Positions 25,544 through 33,682 of a stretch of 64,000 bases of DNA are shown piece after piece. The first letter of the stretch is position 1. Each line of letters starts with the position of its first letter. Location of the stretch: contig NZ_CP116413.1 in assembly GCF_030064675.1 (NCBI RefSeq), positions 7,469,501 through 7,533,500 on the forward strand, in the 5' to 3' direction. This DNA is from Crossiella sp. CA-258035. GTDB lineage: Bacteria; Actinomycetota; Actinomycetes; Mycobacteriales; Pseudonocardiaceae. The notes under the pieces are model-generated. The model made no database searches and was not told the DNA's origin. It worked only from the letters and a program-made list of their open reading frames with translations. The translations under genes and the position numbers were made by a program.

Positions 25544-25849
25544 TCAGCCGATCGAGGTGCTGCCGATCCGGGCGATCGACTGCTGCAGGGCGGTCTGCAG
25601 GTTCGAGTTGGTGTTCTGCACCCCGGCGCGGATCTGCTCGACCAGCTGCTGCCGCTGCTCGCTGACCTGCTTCCACGCCTGGTGCACATCGCCGAACTGG
25701 CCACCACCGGAGTCCGTCCAGTCCGAGCCGGTGATACCCGCCGCCTGCGCCATCTGGTCCATCTCGGACTGGATCTGATTGATGGTGGCGAGCAGCTGCT
25801 GGGCGAATCCGTCGAGCTGCCCGAAGTTTCCGCGAACGATGTCGACCAT
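25544..25849 (-). CDS. WXG100 family type VII secretion substrate (EsxA/ESAT-6-like)
   Basis: 101-residue helical-hairpin protein secreted by ESX systems as a dimer with its neighbour. The turn reads 'ITGSDWTDSGGGQF': Trp is kept but the usual WxG glycine is Asp. Helices flank it ('NFGQLDGFAQQLLATINQIQ', 'QQLVEQIRAGVQNTNSNLQT'). There is no YxxxD/E signal, as expected for the EsxA-type partner. It is second in a two-gene operon, 13 bases after the EsxB-like gene. Confidence 0.9.
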   Translation of the reverse strand: MVDIVRGNFGQLDGFAQQLLATINQIQSEMDQMAQAAGITGSDWTDSGGGQFGDVHQAWKQVSEQRQQLVEQIRAGVQNTNSNLQTALQQSIARIGSTSIG

Positions 25850-25862
25850 TTCCGGCTCCTGT

Positions 25863-26168
25863 TCAGTGAGTGGTCAGACCGGCGAAACCACCGGCGGAAT
25901 CCTGGTCCTGCTGCTCATAGGTGCGGGAGGCGAAGGTGACGTTCTCGCCCAGCTCGGTCAGCGAGGCCACCACCCGCTGCACCCCGGTCACCCAGTTCGC
26001 GAAGGCCTGGTCGAAGCTGACCTTGGCCTGCCCCTCCCAGGCGCCGCTGAGCGCGTCCGCCTGGGACATCGCCCGCTGCTTGTGCCCGTCGATGCTCTGC
26101 GCGATGTTGTTCGCGGTACTACCGGTCTGCGCGATTCCGCTGATCGCACCATGAATTTGCCCGGACAT
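25863..26168 (-). CDS. WXG100 family type VII secretion substrate (EsxB/CFP-10-like)
   Basis: 101-residue WXG100 protein with the turn 'LSGAWEGQAKVSF' (true WxG) and, near the C-terminus, 'TYEQQD', which fits the YxxxD/E secretion signal recognised by EccC. It is therefore the likely signal-bearing partner of the downstream EsxA-like protein. ATG 26168 has a GGGAG site; the longer frame to 26267 is not family-like. The gene is divergent from eccC across a 157-base spacer that should contain both promoters. Confidence 0.9.
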   Translation of the reverse strand: MSGQIHGAISGIAQTGSTANNIAQSIDGHKQRAMSQADALSGAWEGQAKVSFDQAFANWVTGVQRVVASLTELGENVTFASRTYEQQDQDSAGGFAGLTTH

Positions 26169-26325
26169 GCCGTGCTCCCCTCTTTCGCGGCGGTGTGTTC
26201 GCCTGGCGAACGCTAAAGCGCGCCGGCCCCCGGCACGGCGGTCACGGCACCTTCCTGCCACGGCCATTTCGACGGCCGCGCATTACCGGAGGATTTGATT
26301 CCCAGTCCGGTGAAGGAGGATTGTC

Positions 26326-29300
26326 GTGGCGACCATCGTGGTCCGGCGGCCGCAGCGCAGGCCCGCGCCGGAACTGCCTGCCGGCGAGCTGCTCATCGAG
26401 GCGCCGCCGGAGATCCCGCCGCCGGCTGGGCGGCAGTGGCAGCAGGCGCTGATGATGCTGCCGATGATCGCCGTGCTCGGCGCCTCGGTGCTGATGTTCT
26501 CCGGGTCGGCGGCCGGCCCGCTGCGCTACGTCGTCCTGGGCCTGTTCGGCGTGGCCGCGCTGGGCATGATCGTGATGACCTTCGTCACCGGCGGCGGGCC
26601 CAGCAAACGCGAGATGGGCCTGGCCCGGCGGGCCTACCTGCGCGGACTGTCCCAGCAGCGGCTGCGGGTGCGGCGCACCGCGCACCGGCAGCGGGACGCG
26701 CTGGCCTACCTGCACCCCGAGCCGCAGGCGCTGTGGTCGGTGGCCGCCGGGTCCCGGCTGTGGGAGCGGCGGCGGGACGACCCGGACTTCGCGGTGGCCC
26801 GGATCGGGGTCGGCGCGCAGAGCCTGTGCACCACCCTGATCGCGCCGGAGACCAAACCGCTGGAACAGCTGGAACCGTTGTCCGCCTTGGCCTTGCGCCG
26901 GTTCATCAGCACCTTCACCGCGATTCCCGGGCTGCCGCTGGCGATCGCGGTCACCGGGTTCGGCCGGATCCACCTGCGCGGGGACAGCGACCGGGCGGTC
27001 GGGCTGGCCAGGGCCGTGGTGGCCTCGCTGGCGGTGTTGCAGACGCCGGAGGACCTGCGGATCGCGGTGTGCGCGGGCCGGGACGAGCGGGCGGACTGGG
27101 AGTGGGTGAAGTGGCTGCCACACGCGCTGCACCCGGAGAAGACCGACGCGCTGGGCCTGCTCCGGCTGGTCGCGCCGACCGTGGCCGGGGTGGAGGCGAT
27201 GCTGGAGGACCTGCTCGCCCAGCGCCGCCGGTTCGACCCCGATGCCGGACACCCGGCCGGGATGCCGCACCTGGTGGTGGTCATCGACGGCGGGTCCACC
27301 GCGGGCTCGGACCACCTGATGACCGGCGGCGGCGTCGAGGGCGTCACCGTGCTGGACCTGACCACCGCGCCGCCGAGGGCGCTGGATCGCGCGGCGGTGG
27401 TGCTGGAGGTGGCCGCCGACGGCGCGCTGAGCAGCGAGACCATCGACGGCGAGACCGAGCTGGGCACCGCCGACGACCTGGACGCGGTGGCCGCCGAGGG
27501 CCTGGCCCGGCAGCTGGCCCCGTTGCGCGGGGTGGACGGCGGCCGCGGTGAGCAGCCGCTGAGCGCCTCCCTCGGCCTGGCCGAGCTGCTCGACATCGGC
27601 GACCCGTACCTGTTCGACCCGGCCCGCACCTGGGTGCAGCGGCCGAACCGGGACAAGCTGCGGATCCGGTTCGGGGTGCGCGCCGACGGCACGCCGATCG
27701 AGATCGACCTCAAGGAGTCCGCGCAGGACGGCATGGGCCCGCACGGGCTGCTGGTGGGCGCGACCGGCGCGGGCAAGAGCGAGCTGCTGCGCACCCTGGT
27801 GCTCGCGCTGGCGGTCACCCACCCGCCCAGCTCGCTGAACTTCGCGCTGATCGACTTCAAGGGCGGGGCCACCTTCACCAAGCTGGACCGGCTGCCGCAC
27901 ACCAGCGCGGTGATCACCAACCTGGCCGAGGAGCTGCCGCTGGTGGACCGGATGACCGACGCCATCAACGGCGAGCTGATCCGCCGCCAGGAACTGCTGC
28001 GCGCGGCCGGGAACTTCTCCTCGCTGCGCGACTACGAGAAGGCCCGCGCGGCGGGCGCGCCGCTGCCGGAGGTGCCCACGCTGTTCGTGGTGTGCGACGA
28101 GTTCAGCGAGCTGCTCTCGGCCAAGCCGGACTTCATCGACATGTTCGTCCAGATCGGCCGGATCGGCCGCGCGCTGGGCGTGCACCTGCTGCTGGCCAGT
28201 CAGCGGCTGGAGGAGGGCAGGCTGCGCGGCCTGGACACCTACCTGTCCTACCGGATCGGGCTGCGCACCTTCTCCGAGGCGGAGAGCCGGGTGGTGCTCG
28301 GTGTCGGCGACGCCTTCGCGCTGCCGCGCGCGCCCGGCCACGGGTTCCTCAAGTCCGGCACCGAGCCGATGGTGCGGTTCCGCTCGGCCTACGTCTCCGG
28401 GGTGCACCGCCGCGCCGAACCGGGCGCGCACCCGGCCGGGCACCGCGCGCCCGCGCTGATGGCCTACTCCACCGCCTATGTGGCCCCGCCCGCGCAGGCC
28501 CCGGTGGCCACCCCGGCGGAGGATCCGGACGAGGCGGTCGGGGAGAGCCTGCTGGACGTGCTGGTCGAGCGGTTCGAGGGCAAAGGCGTTGCCGCGCACC
28601 AGGTGTGGCTGCCGCCGCTGGCCGAGTCGCCCTCGCTGGACCAGCTGCTCGGCCAGCCGGTCGAGGACCCGGTGCGCGGCCTGGCGGTCACCGACCCGAG
28701 GCTGGCCGGACGGCTGCTCGCGGTGGCCGGCATCGTGGACCGGCCGCTGGAGCAGCGCCGGGACCACCTGGTGCTGGACCTCTCCGCCGCGGCCGGGCAC
28801 GCGCTGGTGGTCGGCGCCCCGCACAGCGGCCGCAGCACCGCGCTGCGCACCCTGATCACCAGCCTGGCGCTGACCCACACCCCGCGGGAGACCCAGTTCT
28901 ACTGCCTGGACTTCGGCGGCGGCACCCTGGGCACGCTCGGCGGCCTGCCGCACGTGGGCGGGGTGGCCGGGCGGCAGAACCCGGGCGCGGTGCGCCGCAC
29001 GGTGGCCGAGGTGGTCACCGCGCTGACCCACCGGGAACGCCTGTTCGCCGAGCACGACATCGATGGCATGGCCGAGTTCCGCAGGCTGCGCGCCGAGGGC
29101 CGGTTCGCCGAGGAGGCGCACGGCGACGTGTTCCTGGTCATCGACGGCTGGGCCACGCTGCGCAAGGAGTTCGAGGACCTCGAGGACCAGGTCGCCGACA
29201 TCGCCGCCCGCGGCCTGTCCTACGGCGTGCACCTGCTGGCCAGCTGCGGCCGTTCCTTCGACCTGCGCCCCAACGTGCGGGACCTGTTCGGCAGCCGGGT

Positions 29301-30279
29301 CGAGCTGCGCCTGGGCGATCCGCTGGACTCGATGGTGGACCGGGCCAGCGCGACCGCGGTGCCCGAGCACGCGCCCGGCCGTGGCGTCAGCACCAGCAAG
29401 CACCAGCTGCTGTTCGCGCTGCCCCGCATCGACGGCGGCACCGACCCGCGAGACCTGCCCGCCGCGGTGGCCGAGCTGGTCGCCAGCGCGGCCCGCGCCT
29501 GGACCGGGCCGCGCGCGCCCAAGGTCCGGATGCTGCCCGGCACCCTGGCCTACGCCGACCTGGTCGCGATGGATGCGGACAACCGCCTTGTCACCGGCAT
29601 CGCCGAACGCGACCTGCGGCCGGTGCACTGGGACTTCAAGGCCGATCCGCACCACCTGCTGCTGGGCGGCCCGGAGTCCGGCAAGACCACGTTCCTGCGG
29701 GTGCTGGCCCGCCGCATCCAGCAGACGCTGACCCCGGACCAGGCGCGGATCGTGCTCATCGACCACCGCCGCGGCCTGCTCGGCGAGGTCGGCGCGCCCT
29801 ACCTGCTCGGCTACGGCACCGACAAGGCCACCACCGGCAGGCTGATGACCGAGGCCGCCACCGCGCTCACCGAACGCCTGCCCGGCAAGGACATCACGCC
29901 GGAGCAGCTGCGCACCCGGAGCTGGTGGAAGGGCCCGGAGATCTTCGTGCTGGTCGACGACTACGACCTGGTCGCCAGCCAGTACGACAACCCGATGCTG
30001 CCGTTGCTGGACTACCTGCCGCAGGGCCGCGACGTCGGCCTGCACGTGGTGCTGGCGCGGCGCACCGGTGGCGCGGGGCGGGCGATGTTCGAGCAGTTCT
30101 TCACCGGGCTCCGCGACGTCGGCTCCCCCGGACTCCTGTTGTCCGGGGACAAGGAGGAGGGACCGCTGCTGGGCGGGCTGAAGGCGGAGAAGCTGCCGCC
30201 CGGCCGCGGCTGGCTGGTCGACCGCCGCGACTCGGCCCGCCTGGTGCAGCTCGCCTGGCTGCCGCCCGGCGAGGCGTAG
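26326..30279 (+). CDS. eccC: Type VII secretion ATPase EccC (fused EccCa/EccCb, three FtsK-like domains)
   Basis: Motor of the ESX secretion machine, 1317 residues. Two N-terminal membrane helices ('ALMMLPMIAVLGASVLMF', 'YVVLGLFGVAALGMIVMTF') precede three ATPase domains. The first has an intact P-loop at 478-485 (GATGAGKS) and a DE Walker B ('LFVVCDEF'). The second has Arg836 in place of the P-loop Lys (GAPHSGRS, 830-837) and a weakened Walker B ('LVIDGW'). The third has GGPESGKT (1114-1121) with 'LVDDYD'. This agrees with work on other EccC proteins in which domain 1 is the active ATPase and domain 2 is regulatory. GTG 26326 has GGAGG upstream. First gene of an operon with the PE-like and PPE-like genes. 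Confidence 0.96.
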   Translation: MATIVVRRPQRRPAPELPAGELLIEAPPEIPPPAGRQWQQALMMLPMIAVLGASVLMFSGSAAGPLRYVVLGLFGVAALGMIVMTFVTGGGPSKREMGLARRAYLRGLSQQRLRVRRTAHRQRDALAYLHPEPQALWSVAAGSRLWERRRDDPDFAVARIGVGAQSLCTTLIAPETKPLEQLEPLSALALRRFISTFTAIPGLPLAIAVTGFGRIHLRGDSDRAVGLARAVVASLAVLQTPEDLRIAVCAGRDERADWEWVKWLPHALHPEKTDALGLLRLVAPTVAGVEAMLEDLLAQRRRFDPDAGHPAGMPHLVVVIDGGSTAGSDHLMTGGGVEGVTVLDLTTAPPRALDRAAVVLEVAADGALSSETIDGETELGTADDLDAVAAEGLARQLAPLRGVDGGRGEQPLSASLGLAELLDIGDPYLFDPARTWVQRPNRDKLRIRFGVRADGTPIEIDLKESAQDGMGPHGLLVGATGAGKSELLRTLVLALAVTHPPSSLNFALIDFKGGATFTKLDRLPHTSAVITNLAEELPLVDRMTDAINGELIRRQELLRAAGNFSSLRDYEKARAAGAPLPEVPTLFVVCDEFSELLSAKPDFIDMFVQIGRIGRALGVHLLLASQRLEEGRLRGLDTYLSYRIGLRTFSEAESRVVLGVGDAFALPRAPGHGFLKSGTEPMVRFRSAYVSGVHRRAEPGAHPAGHRAPALMAYSTAYVAPPAQAPVATPAEDPDEAVGESLLDVLVERFEGKGVAAHQVWLPPLAESPSLDQLLGQPVEDPVRGLAVTDPRLAGRLLAVAGIVDRPLEQRRDHLVLDLSAAAGHALVVGAPHSGRSTALRTLITSLALTHTPRETQFYCLDFGGGTLGTLGGLPHVGGVAGRQNPGAVRRTVAEVVTALTHRERLFAEHDIDGMAEFRRLRAEGRFAEEAHGDVFLVIDGWATLRKEFEDLEDQVADIAARGLSYGVHLLASCGRSFDLRPNVRDLFGSRVELRLGDPLDSMVDRASATAVPEHAPGRGVSTSKHQLLFALPRIDGGTDPRDLPAAVAELVASAARAWTGPRAPKVRMLPGTLAYADLVAMDADNRLVTGIAERDLRPVHWDFKADPHHLLLGGPESGKTTFLRVLARRIQQTLTPDQARIVLIDHRRGLLGEVGAPYLLGYGTDKATTGRLMTEAATALTERLPGKDITPEQLRTRSWWKGPEIFVLVDDYDLVASQYDNPMLPLLDYLPQGRDVGLHVVLARRTGGAGRAMFEQFFTGLRDVGSPGLLLSGDKEEGPLLGGLKAEKLPPGRGWLVDRRDSARLVQLAWLPPGEA

Positions 30280-30301
30280 GCACACGAGAGGGAGGCCCGG
30301 C

Positions 30302-30604
30302 ATGGGCGAGTCACAGGAAGAGATCAACGGGCGGGTCAGCGCGATGCGCGCCTTCGCCGAGGAGCTGCGCCCACCGGAGTTCGCCCCGGTGCGCGCCGCC
30401 GCGAACGCCAGCAGCGGCGGCGGGGGCGGCGGCATGGCCGAGGGCGCCGCGTTCACCGCCGCGCACACCGAGGCCGCGGCCAAGGTCGCCGAGTTCACCA
30501 CCTCGGTGGACCAGGGCTTCAGCGCGTACCAGCAGCTGGCCACCGGCGCGGCCGAGGACTACCGCGGCTACGACGAGGACAGCGCCCGGCAGATGCCGAA
30601 CTGA
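30302..30604 (+). CDS. PE/EspC-like small type VII substrate
   Basis: 100-residue helical protein with a Gly-rich turn (about residues 38-46) between two helices and a C-terminal 'DYRGYDEDSAR' containing a YxxxD secretion signal. Size, helical hairpin, signal and position (just upstream of a PPE-like gene, after eccC) suggest the PE or EspC type of ESX substrate; sequence similarity to PE proteins is not evident, so this is an inference. The ATG is 22 bases after eccC, with GAGGG upstream. Confidence 0.75.
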   Translation: MGESQEEINGRVSAMRAFAEELRPPEFAPVRAAANASSGGGGGGMAEGAAFTAAHTEAAAKVAEFTTSVDQGFSAYQQLATGAAEDYRGYDEDSARQMPN

Positions 30605-30614
30605 GGGGGAGGTC

Positions 30615-32027
30615 ATGGACTACACCACGATGGAGATCGAGCAGCAGGTCCAGCTGATCGAGGCGGAGGCGGCCGGCGGCCGGGTCCGGCAGATCACCGA
30701 GGCCCGCACCATGTGGACCACGCTGAACAACCAGCTGTCCCTGGCCAGTGAGAACCTGCACGGCAGCGGGCAGGACCTGGCGCCGAACTGGGCGGACAGC
30801 GCGGGCGCGCTCTTCGGCGACCAGGTCGAGTCGGGCGTGACCTCGCTGACCGAGTGGACCGAGCGCACCCGCACCGAGCCCGCGTCCACCCTGGCCAACC
30901 TGGCCGTCGCGCTGCCCCAGGCCCGCGCCGGCGTGCTGGCCACCTGGGAGTGGTTCCAGCAGGCGCTGAAGGCGGCCCCCGCCAGGGAAGCCGAGCTGCG
31001 CAGACAGGCCAGCCAGAACGCGGGCGTCCCGATGAACCAGCTCGCCACCCTGTTCACCCAGGCCGCCGAAGCCACCCGCAACGCCGTGGGCAGCCCCTGG
31101 CGCGGCCCCCAGGGCACCCCCGGCTCCCCGGCCCGCACCCTGGGCGACCCCTCGGCCCCCGGCACCCAGCCCGGCGGCCCACCCGGCAGCCCAGGCGGCC
31201 CGGCAGGCGGCCCGGCGACACCCCCCGGCGGCGCACCACCCGGCGGCGCACCCGGTGGCGCACCCCCCGGTGGTGCCGAACCCCCTGGCGGCGCTCCAGG
31301 TGGTGCTCCTGGCGGCGCTCCCGGCGGCCCCCCTGGCACCGGCCCAGGCCTGGCAGGCGACACCCCACCGCCGCCAGCCCCACCCAAGATCCCCGCCCCG
31401 CCCCCGATCCCGAACATCCCACCCGCGGCGAACATCCCACCCCCGCTGCCTCCACTCCCGCCGATCGCCCCGGTCCCCGGCGTCGGCGGCCTGGCAGGCG
31501 CCAAGGGCGGCGGTGGTGGTGGCGCGGGCGTCCCCAAGCCCCCCGCCATCCCCGGCCTCGGCGGTGTCGGCGGCGTAGCAGCCCTCGGCCACCAGCCCGC
31601 CTCCCGCACCATGGGCGCCGCGGCCAACCTCGCCCCACCCGCGGAAGCCCCAGCCGCCGCGACCGGCCCCGCCGGCGCCGCCAACGCCGCGAACGCGGCC
31701 CGCGCGGGCGGCATCCCGCCGATGATGCCGCCGATGGGCCACGGCATGGGCGGCGGCAACCAGGTCAAACCCGGCAGCGGCGCGGCCCAGGGCAAGGCAA
31801 CGGCCCCCGGCAAGGGCGTCAAGCGCGGCCTGCCCGGCGTCCCGGCCAAGCTCAGCGGCGGCCTGACCGGCGGCCAGGTCCCCACCACCGCACGTCGCCG
31901 TCGCACCGAGGAACCGTCCAGGGTCGAGCTCCTGGACGAGGAGATGTGGCGCGTCGACCCCGGCCTGGACGCCGCCCCGGCCACCACCCAGCCCGACCCA
32001 CCCCGAGGCCGCCGCCGGCCCCGCTGA
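30615..32027 (+). CDS. PPE-like / EspB-like type VII secreted protein with Pro-Gly-rich tail
   Basis: 470-residue protein. Residues 1-160 form a helical domain with 'NWADSAGALFGDQV' at a WXG-like turn, as in PPE and EspB proteins. Residues about 165-400 are low complexity, with many PPGGAPGG units, proline-rich runs and Gly/Ala stretches. The last 60 residues are basic then acidic and end '...DEEMWRVDPGL...RRRPR'. Probably a large surface-exposed ESX substrate pairing with the 100-residue protein encoded 10 bases upstream. GGGGGAGG precedes the ATG. Ends at a strong T-tailed hairpin. Confidence 0.85.
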   Translation: MDYTTMEIEQQVQLIEAEAAGGRVRQITEARTMWTTLNNQLSLASENLHGSGQDLAPNWADSAGALFGDQVESGVTSLTEWTERTRTEPASTLANLAVALPQARAGVLATWEWFQQALKAAPAREAELRRQASQNAGVPMNQLATLFTQAAEATRNAVGSPWRGPQGTPGSPARTLGDPSAPGTQPGGPPGSPGGPAGGPATPPGGAPPGGAPGGAPPGGAEPPGGAPGGAPGGAPGGPPGTGPGLAGDTPPPPAPPKIPAPPPIPNIPPAANIPPPLPPLPPIAPVPGVGGLAGAKGGGGGGAGVPKPPAIPGLGGVGGVAALGHQPASRTMGAAANLAPPAEAPAAATGPAGAANAANAARAGGIPPMMPPMGHGMGGGNQVKPGSGAAQGKATAPGKGVKRGLPGVPAKLSGGLTGGQVPTTARRRRTEEPSRVELLDEEMWRVDPGLDAAPATTQPDPPRGRRRPR

Positions 32028-32041
32028 CGCGACCAGCGGAA

Positions 32042-32084
32042 CCGTTGCCCCGCCCGGACTTCCCGGGCGGGGCAACGGCTTTTC
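32042..32084 (+). terminator. Rho-independent terminator after the PPE-like gene
   Basis: Perfect 16-bp stem (32042-32057 and 32063-32078, arm CCGTTGCCCCGCCCGG) with a 5-base loop followed by CTTTTC. The best canonical terminator in the window. Confidence 0.9.
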
Positions 32085-32138
32085 GCTGCCCAGGCAACGG
32101 CTTTCGCTGAGCGGGCAACCGCTTTTCCCGGCGCACAA

Positions 32139-32171
32139 GAACGGCGGCCCCAATTTCCGAGGCCGCCGTTC
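32139..32171. terminator. Second hairpin, probably terminating eccB
   Basis: Perfect 11-bp stem (32139-32149 and 32161-32171, arm GAACGGCGGCC), extended by GCACAA/TTGTGC flanks. It faces eccB, whose stop codon lies about 90 bases away. Confidence 0.6.
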
Positions 32172-32181
32172 GGTTGTGCCG

Positions 32182-32230
32182 CGGTTCCGGACCGCGGGGC
32201 CGCCCCACGGTTCCGGACCGCGGGGCCGCC
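32182..32230. repeat. Two tandem 23-bp repeats beside the hairpins
   Basis: The unit beginning CGGTTCCGGACCGCGG occurs exactly twice, at 32182-32204 and 32208-32230, three bases apart. Each unit contains a CCGCGG-type palindrome. Confidence 0.85.
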
Positions 32231-32259
32231 TCAGCGCCGCAGGCCCGCGTCCCAGCGCC

Positions 32260-33681
32260 TCAGGGCCGTTGCGCCGCCAGCGGATCCAGCCCACTCCCCA
32301 GCGGAATCCGGGCCACCAGCCCAGCGGGCATCCGCACCGGCCGGACCCCCTCGTACCCCAGCATCGCCAGCACATCCGGCGTGGCCAGCGGATGGTTGCG
32401 CCCCTGGTCGCTCACCAGCGACAGCGTGCCCACCGGCGCGCGCGGACTGGGCATCACCTCCACCACCGCCACCGACCCCGGCGACACCACCACCCGGTCG
32501 GCCAGCGGCAGGCCGGCATCGGTGCGCCTGCCCGTGCGCAGCGCCGGATCCCGTTGCGGCAGCACGGCATCCACCGTCACCGCAGGCACCTCCGCGCCCG
32601 GCTCGAAGCTCGCGCACACCGTGGGCGCGCCCGCGGCCGGACCTGCGAACTCCGGTCGCCGCTCCGGCGCCTGACCGGCCCGCGCGGGCTCCACCGTGGC
32701 CAGTTTCGCCCCGCTGACCGCCAACGGGCTCAACGCGATCCCGTTCAGCTCACCCTCGCCTAGGGCCTCGGCGGTGGGCTTGTGCGCGCGCTGGATCTCG
32801 AACTGCAGCTCCGAGATCGGCCGCAGCCGGTCGGCCTCCACCAGGTACCGCTGGGTCACCTCGCCCGAGACGCGCACCAGCGCCAGCTGACCGATCCGCA
32901 GGTCCGGCTTGCCGGGCACCGCGGTGCTGGGCTTGCCGATGTCCCGCAACGTGATCGGGCCGATCTCCGCGCCCGCCGGCAGGTTGTCCACCAGGGCCGA
33001 CCCGGCCCGCAGCACCGGCCCGGTGCGCAGCGCGAGGCGGACCGCGGCCGTGTCGGCCTGGGCGATCCGGTGCCGGTGCCCGCGCCAGACCAGCTGCCAG
33101 TCACCCTGTTCCGGCGGTTCCAGCAGCAGCGCGGACTCACCGAGCGCGCGACCGCCGCCGGGCGCCTGGCCGACCAGCAGCACCGACTCGTGCACCGCCG
33201 CGCCGGTGGTGTCCACCGCGGGCTGCGAGCACATGCTCCAGCCGCCGCCGAGCACCCGTTCCCGGCCCGGCAGCCCGTCCGGCACGTCCAGCAGCCCGAT
33301 CCGCGGCGCCCTCGGCACCCCGGCCAGCGACTCCTGCGAGACGTCCATGGTCGGCGCGTGCTTGCCCAGCGCCAGCAGCGCCGAGGTGTGGTTCGTGACC
33401 GGCCGCAGCCTGCCGTCCACGTACACCAGCCGCGCCCCGGTCTCCTTCTCCACGATCACCGCGTCGCCGGTGCGCCAGGCGTCCTTGCCGCCCGGCACGA
33501 TCAGCCCGTACACGCCGAACCCGGCCAGGATGATCACCGCCAGCGCGATGCTGCCGAACGCGGACACGCTGGGTCGCCGGAACGGTGGCTGTTCCGGATC
33601 GGTCTCCCTGGTGACCAGCGCGGAGATCGCCCGCTGGGCCAGGAACTGGTGTGCCTGCAGCTGATCGCGACTGGATGCCAT
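32260..33681 (-). CDS. eccB: Type VII secretion core membrane protein EccB
   Basis: Core ESX channel component, 473 residues. A short cytoplasmic N-terminus with the family opening 'SSRDQLQAHQFLAQRAISAL' is followed by one membrane helix (about 42-62, 'AFGSIALAVIILAGFGVYGL') and a large extracytoplasmic domain. That domain holds 'GRLRPVTNHTSALLAL' and 'GIPRAPRIGLLDVPD'-like repeats and cysteines C-terminal to the core ('WSMCSQPAV', 'PTVCASFEPG') able to form the conserved disulfide. The start ATG is one base after the eccD stop, so the two are cotranslated. Confidence 0.95.
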   Translation of the reverse strand: MASSRDQLQAHQFLAQRAISALVTRETDPEQPPFRRPSVSAFGSIALAVIILAGFGVYGLIVPGGKDAWRTGDAVIVEKETGARLVYVDGRLRPVTNHTSALLALGKHAPTMDVSQESLAGVPRAPRIGLLDVPDGLPGRERVLGGGWSMCSQPAVDTTGAAVHESVLLVGQAPGGGRALGESALLLEPPEQGDWQLVWRGHRHRIAQADTAAVRLALRTGPVLRAGSALVDNLPAGAEIGPITLRDIGKPSTAVPGKPDLRIGQLALVRVSGEVTQRYLVEADRLRPISELQFEIQRAHKPTAEALGEGELNGIALSPLAVSGAKLATVEPARAGQAPERRPEFAGPAAGAPTVCASFEPGAEVPAVTVDAVLPQRDPALRTGRRTDAGLPLADRVVVSPGSVAVVEVMPSPRAPVGTLSLVSDQGRNHPLATPDVLAMLGYEGVRPVRMPAGLVARIPLGSGLDPLAAQRP

Positions 33682-33682
33682 C

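Noticed and set aside
32174-32763. Plus-strand frames antisense to eccB
   Set aside because: They lie wholly within the eccB antisense strand and have no motifs.
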